DNA from: Deltaproteobacteria bacterium UBA4427
GTDB lineage: Bacteria; Myxococcota_A; UBA9160; UBA4427
Reading direction: 5' to 3'
Length of the DNA: 21,482 nucleotides
NCBI GenBank assembly: GCA_002390675.1
Contig: DGPZ01000095.1
Location: 1-21,482 of the forward strand
The translations under genes and the position numbers were made by a program. Below the pieces are notes generated by a model. It searched no databases. It saw nothing but the letters and a program-made list of their open reading frames with translations, and was not told where the DNA came from. Shown here in pieces: positions 6,789 through 14,153 of the stretch (positions are counted from its first letter, which is position 1; each line of letters starts with the position of its first letter).

Positions 6789-7180
6789 TGACCGACCCGG
6801 TTGGTGACATGTTGGCCCGCATCCGCAACGCGGGTGGAGCGCGACATGCGCAAATGAATTGCCCGGCTTCGAAGTTGAAGCTGGCCGTTGCAAACGTGCT
6901 TTCTGACGAGGGTTTCGTCGGCGCTGTAAACACGGATGGCGACGAGAAGAAGCCTACTCTGACTGTTGACCTGAGGTATCAGGACGATGGCAAGATGATG
7001 ATTGAGGGCATGCGACGAGTGAGCAAGCCCGGACGCCGCGTCTACGTGGGCGCTGGTGAAGTGAAGCAGGTTCGTGCCGGTCTAGGCATGGCCGTCCTGT
7101 CAACCTCGAAGGGTGTGCTCTGTGATCGTGATGCGCGCGCCCAAAAGGTTGGCGGCGAAGTGATCTGCGAGGTCTGGTAG
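6785..7180 (+). CDS. rpsH: 30S ribosomal protein S8
   Basis: S8 binds the central domain of 16S rRNA and in E. coli represses the spc operon. The 131-residue product begins MMTDPVGDMLARIRNAG and ends with VLSTSKGVLCDRDARAQKVGGEVICEVW, the conserved rRNA-binding C-terminus. The ATG at 6785 overlaps the rplE TGA in an ATGA, with GGGGGA 6 nt upstream; the next codon (6788) is an alternative ATG. The direct rplE-rpsH overlap shows that rpsN is not merely unannotated at this site. Confidence 0.97.
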   Translation: MMTDPVGDMLARIRNAGGARHAQMNCPASKLKLAVANVLSDEGFVGAVNTDGDEKKPTLTVDLRYQDDGKMMIEGMRRVSKPGRRVYVGAGEVKQVRAGLGMAVLSTSKGVLCDRDARAQKVGGEVICEVW

Positions 7181-7183
7181 ACA

Positions 7184-7720
7184 ATGTCCCGTATTGGCAA
7201 ACAACCGATTGGGATCCCGAGTGGCGTGACAGTTAACGTTGCGAACGGTGAAGTCCAAGTGAAGGGTCCGAAGGGACAACTTACTGGGGCGATTCCGGCA
7301 GGGATCACGGGCAAAGTAGATGGCGACAAACTCGTCTTCGAACGCTCGAACGACACGAAGCCGACTCGTGCAAACCACGGTCTGGCTCGAGCACTCGCGA
7401 ATAACATGGTCGTGGGTTGCGCCGATGGGTTTACGAAGCGCCTCGAGATCGAGGGGGTTGGCTATCGCGCCGACGTGAAGGGCAAGGTTCTGAACCTTCT
7501 CCTTGGGTTTTCGCATCCCGTTGCAATGCCCATCCCGGAAGGGCTCAAAGTCGCTGTAGATGGAAACACGAAGGTGTCCATTGAAGGCGCAGACAAGCAG
7601 GTCGTCGGACAGTTCGCCGCCGATGTGCGAGCTCTCCGGCCGCCGGAGCCCTACAAGGGCAAAGGCGTACGCTACGACGACGAACATATCCGCCGCAAGG
7701 TCGGTAAGGCAGGCGCGTAA
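7184..7720 (+). CDS. rplF: 50S ribosomal protein L6
   Basis: L6 lies near the factor-binding site of the large subunit. The 178-residue product begins MSRIGKQPIGIPSGVTVNV. It has the two related alpha/beta repeats and the C-terminal signature KQVVGQFAADVRALRPPEPYKGKGVRYDDEHIRRKVGK, matching the family. The start lies 3 nt after rpsH, with GAGG in the rpsH end as ribosome binding site. Length is standard (about 177). Confidence 0.98.
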   Translation: MSRIGKQPIGIPSGVTVNVANGEVQVKGPKGQLTGAIPAGITGKVDGDKLVFERSNDTKPTRANHGLARALANNMVVGCADGFTKRLEIEGVGYRADVKGKVLNLLLGFSHPVAMPIPEGLKVAVDGNTKVSIEGADKQVVGQFAADVRALRPPEPYKGKGVRYDDEHIRRKVGKAGA

Positions 7721-7722
7721 GC

Positions 7723-8091
7723 ATGAAGAAGAAAATCCAGAATACGAAGCGTCGGAAGTGGTTGGCGCGCAAGGCGAGAACGCAGACTTCACTAGATCGC
7801 AGCCAGCGGGTAGCGCTCACTGTGTATCGAAGTGCGAAGCACACGTACGCGCAGCTCGTCGAAACGGAAACGGGCAAGACGCTTGGTTCGGTTTCCACCC
7901 GCGATCAGGCGATCGCGGGCAGCGAAGGAACCGGCAATTGCGAGGCGGCCAAGAAGGTCGGCGAAGCAATTGGTCGGATCGCAAAAGAAAAGAGCATCGA
8001 CCAGGTCGTGTTCAATCGAAACGGGTTCCTCTATCACGGCCGAGTAAAGGCAGTGGCAGACGGAGCACGCGAGGCGGGGCTTCAGTTCTGA
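7723..8091 (+). CDS. rplR: 50S ribosomal protein L18
   Basis: L18 binds 5S rRNA together with L5. The 122-residue product has the basic N-terminus, RVALTVYRSAKHTYAQLVETETGKTLGSVST, then CEAAKKVGEAIGRIAKEKSIDQVVFNRNGFLYHGRVKAVADGAREAGLQF, all diagnostic. It starts 2 nt after rplF and ends 1 nt before the ATG of rpsE. Length is normal. Confidence 0.97.
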   Translation: MKKKIQNTKRRKWLARKARTQTSLDRSQRVALTVYRSAKHTYAQLVETETGKTLGSVSTRDQAIAGSEGTGNCEAAKKVGEAIGRIAKEKSIDQVVFNRNGFLYHGRVKAVADGAREAGLQF

Positions 8092-8092
8092 T

Positions 8093-8599
8093 ATGGCATC
8101 TGTAATTCAATCGTCTCTGCTCAACCCGAATGATTATGAACTCAACGATCGGGTGATTCACATCAACCGCGTGTCGAAGGTGGTTAAGGGCGGTCGCCGC
8201 TTCAGTTTCTCGGCGCTCGTAGTCGTAGGTGACGGGGCAGGCGTCGTCGGCGTTGGCCTAGGCAAAGCCAGCGAAGTTCCGGAGGCAATCCGCAAGGGTG
8301 TGGAGCGCGCACGTCGCTCGCTTATCCAGATCCCGCTCATAGATGGCCGAACGCTGCCCCATGACGTAATCGGGGTTTCCGGTGCGGGGCGAGTGCTTTT
8401 GCTGCCGGCTTCTCCTGGTACTGGCGTGATCGCAGGTGGTCCTGTTCGAGCCGTTGTTGAATCGGCCGGTGTCTCGGACGTTCTTACGAAGACCCTGGGG
8501 ACGAAGACACCCCGGAATGTCGTGAACGCCGTGATGGCGGGGCTCTCTGAGCTTCGTGATCCCGATGAGCGACTCGCGCAGCTCGGTCGCACCCGTTAG
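8093..8599 (+). CDS. rpsE: 30S ribosomal protein S5
   Basis: S5 acts in decoding accuracy and in the mRNA entry helicase. The 168-residue product has the double-stranded-RNA-binding N-terminal domain with INRVSKVVKGGRRFSFSALVVVGDG (about 24-48). The C-terminal domain has RVLLLPASPGTGVIAGGPVRAVVESAGVSDVLTKTLGTKTPRNVV. The loop usually read 'GNGRVGVGYGKA' is GAGVVGVGLGKA here, a mild deviation. It directly follows rplR and is followed by a 69-nt structured spacer. Confidence 0.97.
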   Translation: MASVIQSSLLNPNDYELNDRVIHINRVSKVVKGGRRFSFSALVVVGDGAGVVGVGLGKASEVPEAIRKGVERARRSLIQIPLIDGRTLPHDVIGVSGAGRVLLLPASPGTGVIAGGPVRAVVESAGVSDVLTKTLGTKTPRNVVNAVMAGLSELRDPDERLAQLGRTR

Positions 8600-8668
8600 A
8601 TCTACCCCCTCTTTAGGGGCCCTCTGGGATAGCCTGTTAGGCGACCAAGAGGGATCAGGAGAATTTCG
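8600..8668 (+). promoter_or_regulatory. rpsE-rpmD spacer with two hairpins
   Basis: Two stem-loops fill this gap. One is CCCCT-CTTT-AGGGG (8606-8619). The other is a longer structure in which CCCTCT (8620-8625) pairs with AGAGGG (8648-8653), around an inner GCCT-GTT-AGGC hairpin (8632-8642). The rpmD ribosome binding site AGGAG (8657-8661) lies just beyond. No T tract follows either stem. The spacing is unusual inside an otherwise tightly packed operon. The position suggests control or processing ahead of rpmD, but no known motif was recognised. Confidence 0.45.
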
Positions 8669-8857
8669 ATGGCAGTAGGTAAGACGGTGAAAATCCAGCA
8701 GGTGAAGAGCGAAATCGGTTACAACCGAAAACAGCGCGCCACTTTGGTTGGGCTCGGGCTGCGAAAAATTCGCCAGATCCGTGAGCTCGAAGATACGCCC
8801 GCCGTACGCGGCATGATCAATAAGGTACGCCACCTTGTAGTGGTCTTGGAGAACTAA
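8669..8857 (+). CDS. rpmD: 50S ribosomal protein L30
   Basis: L30 is a small alpha/beta protein of the large subunit, absent from some lineages (for example many CPR bacteria), so its presence is informative. The 62-residue product has VKIQQVKSEIGYNRKQRATLVGLGLRKI followed by MINKVRHLVVVLEN, the complete family fold. AGGAG lies 7 nt before the ATG. It is followed 2 nt later by rplO, the canonical neighbour. Confidence 0.96.
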   Translation: MAVGKTVKIQQVKSEIGYNRKQRATLVGLGLRKIRQIRELEDTPAVRGMINKVRHLVVVLEN

Positions 8858-8859
8858 CA

Positions 8860-9297
8860 ATGCTGAACGAACTTTCGCCGATCCCTGGTTCGCAACCGAC
8901 GCGCAAGCGAGTCGGTCGTGGTCCAGGCTCTGGTAAGGGCAAGACTTGTGGCACCGGTGTAAAAGGCCAGGGCACACGGTCGGGCAAGAAGATCAAGGCT
9001 TGGTTCGAGGGTGGCCAGATGCCCCTCTATCAGCGTGTTCCGAAGAAGGGTTTCACGAATCGATTCCGAGTTGTGAACGAGGTTGTGAACCTCGGCGCGC
9101 TTTCTGTTTTCGGAGAGGGAGCAACAGTTGATGCGAAGGCATTAGCTGATAAAGGACTCATTCGAGGCTCTGGCCAGCCGGTCAAGGTTCTCGCAGAGGG
9201 TGAAGCGCCCAAGGGGCTCAAGTTGACCGTAAATAAGATCAGCACCGCTGCGGAGGCTAAGATCGAAGCTGCTGGCGGAAGCGTGGAGCACATTTAA
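8860..9297 (+). CDS. rplO: 50S ribosomal protein L15
   Basis: L15 is a late-assembly core protein of the large subunit. The 145-residue product opens MLNELSPIPGSQPTRKRVGRGPGSGKGKTCGTGVKGQ, the glycine/lysine-rich N-terminal extension that threads into 23S rRNA. It has GGQMPLYQRVPKKGF and a folded C-terminal domain ending VNKISTAAEAKIEAAGGSVE. It lies 2 nt after rpmD and 2 nt before the GTG start of secY. Confidence 0.98.
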   Translation: MLNELSPIPGSQPTRKRVGRGPGSGKGKTCGTGVKGQGTRSGKKIKAWFEGGQMPLYQRVPKKGFTNRFRVVNEVVNLGALSVFGEGATVDAKALADKGLIRGSGQPVKVLAEGEAPKGLKLTVNKISTAAEAKIEAAGGSVEHI

Positions 9298-9299
9298 TC

Positions 9300-10603
<1,304 letters not shown>

Positions 10604-10607
<4 letters not shown>

Positions 10608-11176
10608 GTGCTAGTCGAATGATCCTTCTAGGCCCGCCTGGGGCAGGCAAGGGTACCCAGGCTGCTGGACTGATCAATCGACTCGGCATCCCACATGTTT
10701 CTACAGGAGATATGTTACGAGCTGCCGTGAACGCGGAAACGCCGGTGGGCCTAAAGGCAAAGGCGATTATGGATGCCGGCGAGCTCGTGAGCGACGACGT
10801 CGTGATCGGGATCGCTGAAGAGCGACTTTCCGAAGACGATGCGAAGAATGGCTTCTTGCTGGACGGCTTTCCGCGTACGATGGCTCAGGCCGAAGCGCTC
10901 GAAGGTCTGCTCTCGAAGCTTGGAGTTGAGCTCGATTGCTGCTTGGCAATAACAGTGGATAACGATGCTGTCGTCGAACGATTGCTGAAGCGCGCAGAGA
11001 TTGAAGGGCGCGCGGACGACAACGAAGAAACGATTCGAGAGCGAATGCGCGAGTACGATAACAAGACCGCTCCTTTGCTCGATTTTTATACAGGCCGCGG
11101 AGTCCTCACTGAGGTGGACGGCATGGGCACCATCGATGAGGTGGAGGAGAGGATTAAACAAGCACTCGAAGGCTGA
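10604..11176 (+). CDS. adk: Adenylate kinase, short-LID form
   Basis: This enzyme interconverts AMP + ATP and 2 ADP in the cytoplasm. The 190-residue product has the P-loop GPPGAGKGT (10-18), the AMP-binding TGDMLR (34-39, with Arg39) and DGFPRT (87-92). The LID is a short stretch around KRAEIEGRADD (129-139), so this is the short form without the zinc-finger LID of the 214-residue E. coli type. Start ATG overlaps the secY stop (ATGA). The secY-adk-map order is typical of many bacteria. Confidence 0.97.
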
Positions 11177-11262
11177 AGCTGGATGAGGCTGAATGAAACA
11201 CGCTGCTGGCGAATTACGGCGCTGGTGATGTTGACGAAGACGGTTTAGTCGGGAGAGAATCG
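11177..11262 (+). other. adk-map spacer
   Basis: These 86 nt separate adk and map. They contain a 21-codon open frame (11183-11248) with only a weak upstream purine run, which I do not regard as a gene. GGGAGAG (11251-11257) just before 11263 is the map ribosome binding site. No promoter or terminator was recognised. Confidence 0.4.
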
Positions 11263-12051
11263 GTGAGCTTCGGCGAGCGGATCGCAATCAAAAGCCGCAA
11301 TGAGATTCAACAAATGCGGGACGTGGGCCAGAAAACGGCTGAAATCCTGCTTGAGCTTCGTGAAAAAGCCCGACCAGGCGTCACGACTCAACAACTGGAC
11401 AATCTTGCTGCAAAAGGGCTGGAAAAGAGGGGGTTGAACTCCCCGTTTCTCGGCTATGCTCCCGGGGGGGTAGCGCCTTACCCTGCGGTCCTTTGTGCAT
11501 CGATCAATGACGAAATCGTGCACGGAATTCCCGGATCCCGCGAACTTAAAGAGGGCGACATTATCAGTCTCGATTTCGGCGTCGAACTTGGTGGCTGGCA
11601 CGGCGACACCGCTGTGACCGTTGCTGTAGGAAGCGTGACCTCGGAAGCAGAAAAGCTGATAGCTACGACGCATGAAGCGATGGAGCAAGGCATCGAAAAA
11701 ATGGTGCCCGGCAATCGCCTCTCTGACATAGGGCATGCCGTCGAAAAGCGAGCGTTAAAGGAAAAATACGGAGTTGTTCATCAATTTGTAGGGCACGGCA
11801 TCGGGAAAGAGATGCACGAGCCGCCGCAGGTCCCGAACTACGGGCGTCCCGGACGAGGGCCGCGACTACGACCGGGCATGATCTTCGCGATTGAGCCTAT
11901 GGTGAATATCGGTAGCGACAAAGTGAAGGTTCTTAAGGACGAGTGGACTGCAGTGACCGTTGACGGTTCACTCTCCGCTCACTTCGAGCACACGGTGCTC
12001 ATCACGGATAACGGCCCTGAAGTACTGACCCGGATCACGGGAAGTCATTAG
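11263..12051 (+). CDS. map: Methionine aminopeptidase, type I
   Basis: This metalloenzyme removes the N-terminal methionine from new proteins. The 262-residue product has all five metal ligands: Asp104 (SLDFGVELGGWHGD), Asp115, His178 (FVGHGIGKEMHEPP), Glu211 (FAIEPMV) and Glu242 (HFEHTVLIT). The substrate-side histidines His87 (NDEIVHGIP) and His185 are also present. The start is GTG at 11263, with GGGAGAG 5 nt upstream. In many genomes infA follows, but here rpmJ is next, 17 nt downstream. Confidence 0.98.
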   Translation: MSFGERIAIKSRNEIQQMRDVGQKTAEILLELREKARPGVTTQQLDNLAAKGLEKRGLNSPFLGYAPGGVAPYPAVLCASINDEIVHGIPGSRELKEGDIISLDFGVELGGWHGDTAVTVAVGSVTSEAEKLIATTHEAMEQGIEKMVPGNRLSDIGHAVEKRALKEKYGVVHQFVGHGIGKEMHEPPQVPNYGRPGRGPRLRPGMIFAIEPMVNIGSDKVKVLKDEWTAVTVDGSLSAHFEHTVLITDNGPEVLTRITGSH

Positions 12052-12068
12052 GCCTCGAGGAAGACAAA

Positions 12069-12182
12069 ATGAAGGTTCGAGCATCGGTTCGGAAGATGTG
12101 TGACAAGTGCCGCGTGATTCGTCGCCGCGGAATCGTTCGCATCATCTGTGAGAATCCGAAGCACAAGCAGCGACAGGGTTGA
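12069..12182 (+). CDS. rpmJ: 50S ribosomal protein L36
   Basis: L36 is the smallest ribosomal protein, late-assembling in the large subunit. The 37-residue product is MKVRASVRKMCDKCRVIRRR followed by GIVRIICENPKHKQRQG. It has the complete zinc site Cys11, Cys14, Cys27, His32, so it is the zinc-containing (C+) form. GAGGAAG (12057-12063) lies 5 nt upstream. It is in its canonical place before rpsM; infA, often between map and rpmJ, is absent. Confidence 0.97.
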   Translation: MKVRASVRKMCDKCRVIRRRGIVRIICENPKHKQRQG

Positions 12183-12322
12183 TTCCTCTCTTCTTTAACA
12201 CCCGTATGGTGTGAGGAGGGGATGAATGGCTTTACTTGGGCGTGACCGCGTAAGGGTGATGCTGGGATAGTTTGGGACGCTTCTGCTAAGCGGAAGAGTC
12301 GGAAGTTTTTTAGGAGTTGTGA
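12183..12322 (+). promoter_or_regulatory. rpsM leader, candidate S4-responsive control region
   Basis: This 140-nt spacer precedes rpsM. A hairpin ACACC-CGTAT-GGTGT lies at 12198-12212, with possible extension CCTC/GAGG. A second, stronger hairpin is at 12276-12300 (10 pairs, one G-A mismatch, TAA loop), followed after 5 nt by six T (12306-12311). The rpsM Shine-Dalgarno AGGAG (12312-12316) directly follows the T run, so the hairpin could act as an attenuator. In E. coli, S4 represses the alpha operon through a pseudoknot in the leader of this same gene. The equivalence here is positional inference. Confidence 0.5.
12276..12311 (+). terminator. Possible attenuator before rpsM
   Basis: The stem pairs GAC and CTTCTGC (12276-12286) with GCGGAAG and GTC (12290-12300). 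One G-A mismatch and one G-T pair interrupt it, and the loop is TAA. Six T residues begin 5 nt after the stem. The separation is longer than in an ideal intrinsic terminator, and ribosomal operon transcription must continue through it, so partial termination (attenuation) is more likely than full stop. Confidence 0.35.
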
Positions 12323-12700
12323 ATGGCACGTATTGCCGGCGTTGACTTGCCGCGAAACAAGCGAATCGAAATCTCTCTGACCTACATCTTTGGTGTTGGG
12401 CGCAAGACCGCGCTTGATATCTGCGGGAAGGCGGGAATCGATCCGGGCTCGAAGACGGAGCTTTTGTCTGAAGCCGAGACGATCAAGATTCGTGAAATTC
12501 TCGAGAGCGACTACAAAGTTGAGGGTGACCTCCGCCGCGAAGTCAATCAGAACATCAAGATGCTCATGGATATCGGTTGCTACCGCGGTCTGCGACATCG
12601 ACGCGGCCTGCCGGTTCGCGGTCAGCGGACCCATACGAACGCGCGAACGCGCAAGGGTCCGGCCAAGACAATCGCCGGTAAGAAGATCGCCAAGAAGTAA
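12323..12700 (+). CDS. rpsM: 30S ribosomal protein S13
   Basis: S13 sits in the small-subunit head and bridges to the large subunit and P-site tRNA. The 125-residue product begins MARIAGVDLPRNKRIEISLTYIFGVGRKTALDIC. It has the helix-two-turn-helix region and the C-terminal basic tail RGLRHRRGLPVRGQRTHTNARTRKG, which contacts tRNA. AGGAG lies 6 nt before the ATG. It is the first gene of the alpha operon proper. Confidence 0.98.
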   Translation: MARIAGVDLPRNKRIEISLTYIFGVGRKTALDICGKAGIDPGSKTELLSEAETIKIREILESDYKVEGDLRREVNQNIKMLMDIGCYRGLRHRRGLPVRGQRTHTNARTRKGPAKTIAGKKIAKK

Positions 12701-12799
12701 AAGTGGTCCTGGTCGCGAATTCGCGAGAAGGCACGCTCAAATTCAGTCACTGACCCCGTCCTCGCCGTTAGGCGTTAGGACGTTAGGTAGAGAACGAAC
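12701..12799 (+). promoter_or_regulatory. rpsM-rpsK spacer with palindrome and hairpin
   Basis: This 99-nt spacer has a perfect 14-base palindrome TCGCGAATTCGCGA (12713-12726). It also has a strong hairpin at 12757-12782, in which CGTCCT pairs with AGGACG and CGCC with GGCG around a GTTA loop, with two bulged T. The 3' arm and following bases contain three copies of CGTTAGG (starting 12766, 12773, 12781). No T tract and only a weak Shine-Dalgarno are seen before rpsK, so the hairpin may influence rpsK translation. Confidence 0.45.
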
Positions 12800-13183
12800 A
12801 TGGTTGCCAAAAAGACGAAAAAGAAGGTCAAGAAGAATATCCAGTCGGGTATTGCTCATATCCAATCGACCTTCAACAACACAGTTATCACGATCACGGA
12901 TGTCGGCGGGAACGCGATTTCCTGGGCCAGCTGCGGGCAGCAGGGCTTTAAGGGATCGAAAAAGTCGACGCCCTTTGCTGCGCAGATTGCAGCTGAAGAG
13001 GCGGCCAAGAAGGCTATGGAGCACGGCGTCCGTTCGCTGGGCGTCTACGTGAAGGGGCCGGGTGGCGGTCGTGAATCTGCTCTTCGCGCCTTGCAGGCTG
13101 CCGGTATGAAAATCACGATGATTCGTGATGTTACGCCGATTCCTCACAATGGTTGTCGGCCGCCGAAGCGGCGCCGAGTATAA
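12800..13183 (+). CDS. rpsK: 30S ribosomal protein S11
   Basis: S11 forms part of the small-subunit platform near the E site. The 127-residue product has a lysine-rich N-terminus, GIAHIQSTFNNTVITITDVGGNAISWASCG, then KGPGGGRESALRALQAAGMKI and the terminal IPHNGCRPPKRRRV, all diagnostic. Length is normal. It is separated from rpsM and rpsD by unusually long structured spacers. Confidence 0.98.
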   Translation: MVAKKTKKKVKKNIQSGIAHIQSTFNNTVITITDVGGNAISWASCGQQGFKGSKKSTPFAAQIAAEEAAKKAMEHGVRSLGVYVKGPGGGRESALRALQAAGMKITMIRDVTPIPHNGCRPPKRRRV

Positions 13184-13340
13184 ATCGCAATTCGCTGCAG
13201 ATGCAGCGGGTTGCTGGACTGAGGTCTCCTTGCGAATGAGGCTGCCTCATCCTGATCGGTTGGTTCTTTTTAACCGGTCACATAACATCAGAAGCTAATT
13301 CGGGACCCGGTCGGGGCCCTAGGTCGAGAGCAATACATAT
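13184..13340 (+). promoter_or_regulatory. rpsD leader with three tandem hairpins
   Basis: This 157-nt spacer before the S4 gene contains three clear stem-loops: CGCTGC-AGAT-GCAGCG (13193-13208), ATGAGG-CTG-CCTCAT (13236-13250), and an 8-pair stem GATCGGTT/AACCGGTC with a T-rich loop (13254-13279). A GC-rich segment follows, where GACC (13304-13307) could pair with GGTC (13322-13325) near the weak rpsD ribosome binding site (GAGAG at 13326-13330). In Firmicutes rpsD is controlled by S4 binding its own leader. A similar control here is a reasonable guess. Confidence 0.5.
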
Positions 13341-13967
13341 ATGGCACGTTATACGGGTTCCGTTTGTCGACTTTGTCGCCGGGAAGGCACGAAGCTCTTC
13401 CTCAAGGGTGACCGCTGCTTCACTGAGAAGTGCGCCATCGAGCGCCGCGCATATCCTCCGGGACAGCACGGCCAGGGGCGCGTCCGTTTCTCGGACTACG
13501 GCGTTCAGCTTCGCGAGAAGCAGAAGGTCAAACGCATGTATGGACTGCTTGAGAAGCAGTTTCGGTCGACTTACGACGCGGCTTCCCGCATGAAGGGTCG
13601 GTCGGGTGAGAACCTTCTTATGCTCCTCGAGCGCCGATTGGACAACGTAATCTATCGGTTGGGGTACGTGACGTCCCGCGCCGAAGCTCGGCAGCTGGTG
13701 AAGCACGGTCATTTCTCCGTGAACGGCAAGAAGGCTCATACGCCTAGCATGCTCGTAAAGCCGGGGTGGGTGATCAGCGTGCGTGACCGCTCGAAGAAGG
13801 TTGAACGAATCAGTGGCGCACTCGAGACGATGGAAGGCCGCGCAGTTCCGCAGTGGCTGGAAGTCGAGAAGGAAGAGATGCGCGGTACGGTCACGGCGAT
13901 GCCGCAGCGTGAAGACATCACTCTGCCGATCGACGAACAGCTGATCGTCGAGCTCTATAGTCGCTAA
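13341..13967 (+). CDS. rpsD: 30S ribosomal protein S4, zinc form
   Basis: S4 nucleates small-subunit assembly and helps decoding. The 208-residue product has a four-cysteine zinc site in its N-terminal domain (Cys9, Cys12, Cys26, Cys31), so it is the C+ form. The S4 RNA-binding domain covers about 98-160 (RRLDNVIYRLGYVTSRAEARQLVKHGHFSVNGKK). The C-terminus LPIDEQLIVELYSR is typical. It lies between rpsK and rpoA, its standard place, and is a candidate repressor of this operon. Confidence 0.98.
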   Translation: MARYTGSVCRLCRREGTKLFLKGDRCFTEKCAIERRAYPPGQHGQGRVRFSDYGVQLREKQKVKRMYGLLEKQFRSTYDAASRMKGRSGENLLMLLERRLDNVIYRLGYVTSRAEARQLVKHGHFSVNGKKAHTPSMLVKPGWVISVRDRSKKVERISGALETMEGRAVPQWLEVEKEEMRGTVTAMPQREDITLPIDEQLIVELYSR

Positions 13968-14153
13968 TGCTTTGCGCTGGGCTGAGGGCTCTCGCTCTCC
14001 GCTTGGCCGCTGCTGGAATATCACAAGAAATTATTTTCGGGATGGCTGCGAGAAGTGGTGCCATTCGATTGAATCAATCGCTTCCGGCCGTAACCGGAGC
14101 GTAATCACTGGGTGCCCAAGCGCCTAACGTGAAATAAGAACAAGGGGGTTCCG
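13968..14153 (+). promoter_or_regulatory. rpsD-rpoA spacer
   Basis: This 186-nt spacer contains a perfect hairpin CGATTG-AAT-CAATCG (14066-14080) and a second TCCGG-CCGTAA-CCGGA (14083-14098). The rpoA Shine-Dalgarno AAGGGGG lies at 14142-14148. An AT-rich patch (AAATTATTTTC, about 14028-14038) could belong to an internal promoter, but I cannot match a -35/-10 pair with correct spacing. In most bacteria rpsD and rpoA are close, so the gap is larger than expected. Confidence 0.4.

Noticed and set aside
8258..8977. 239-codon minus-strand frame opposite rpsE, rpmD and rplO
   Set aside because: It runs antisense to three ribosomal protein genes with full family matches. No domain is visible in its product.
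11183..11248. 21-codon open frame in the adk-map spacer
   Set aside because: The ribosome binding site is weak, no similarity was recognised and the length is easily reached by chance.
12713..12726. 14-base palindrome as a transcription factor operator or mobile-element end
   Set aside because: It occurs once, is in a spacer between two co-transcribed genes, and has no promoter or target duplication beside it. It is recorded only as a structural oddity.
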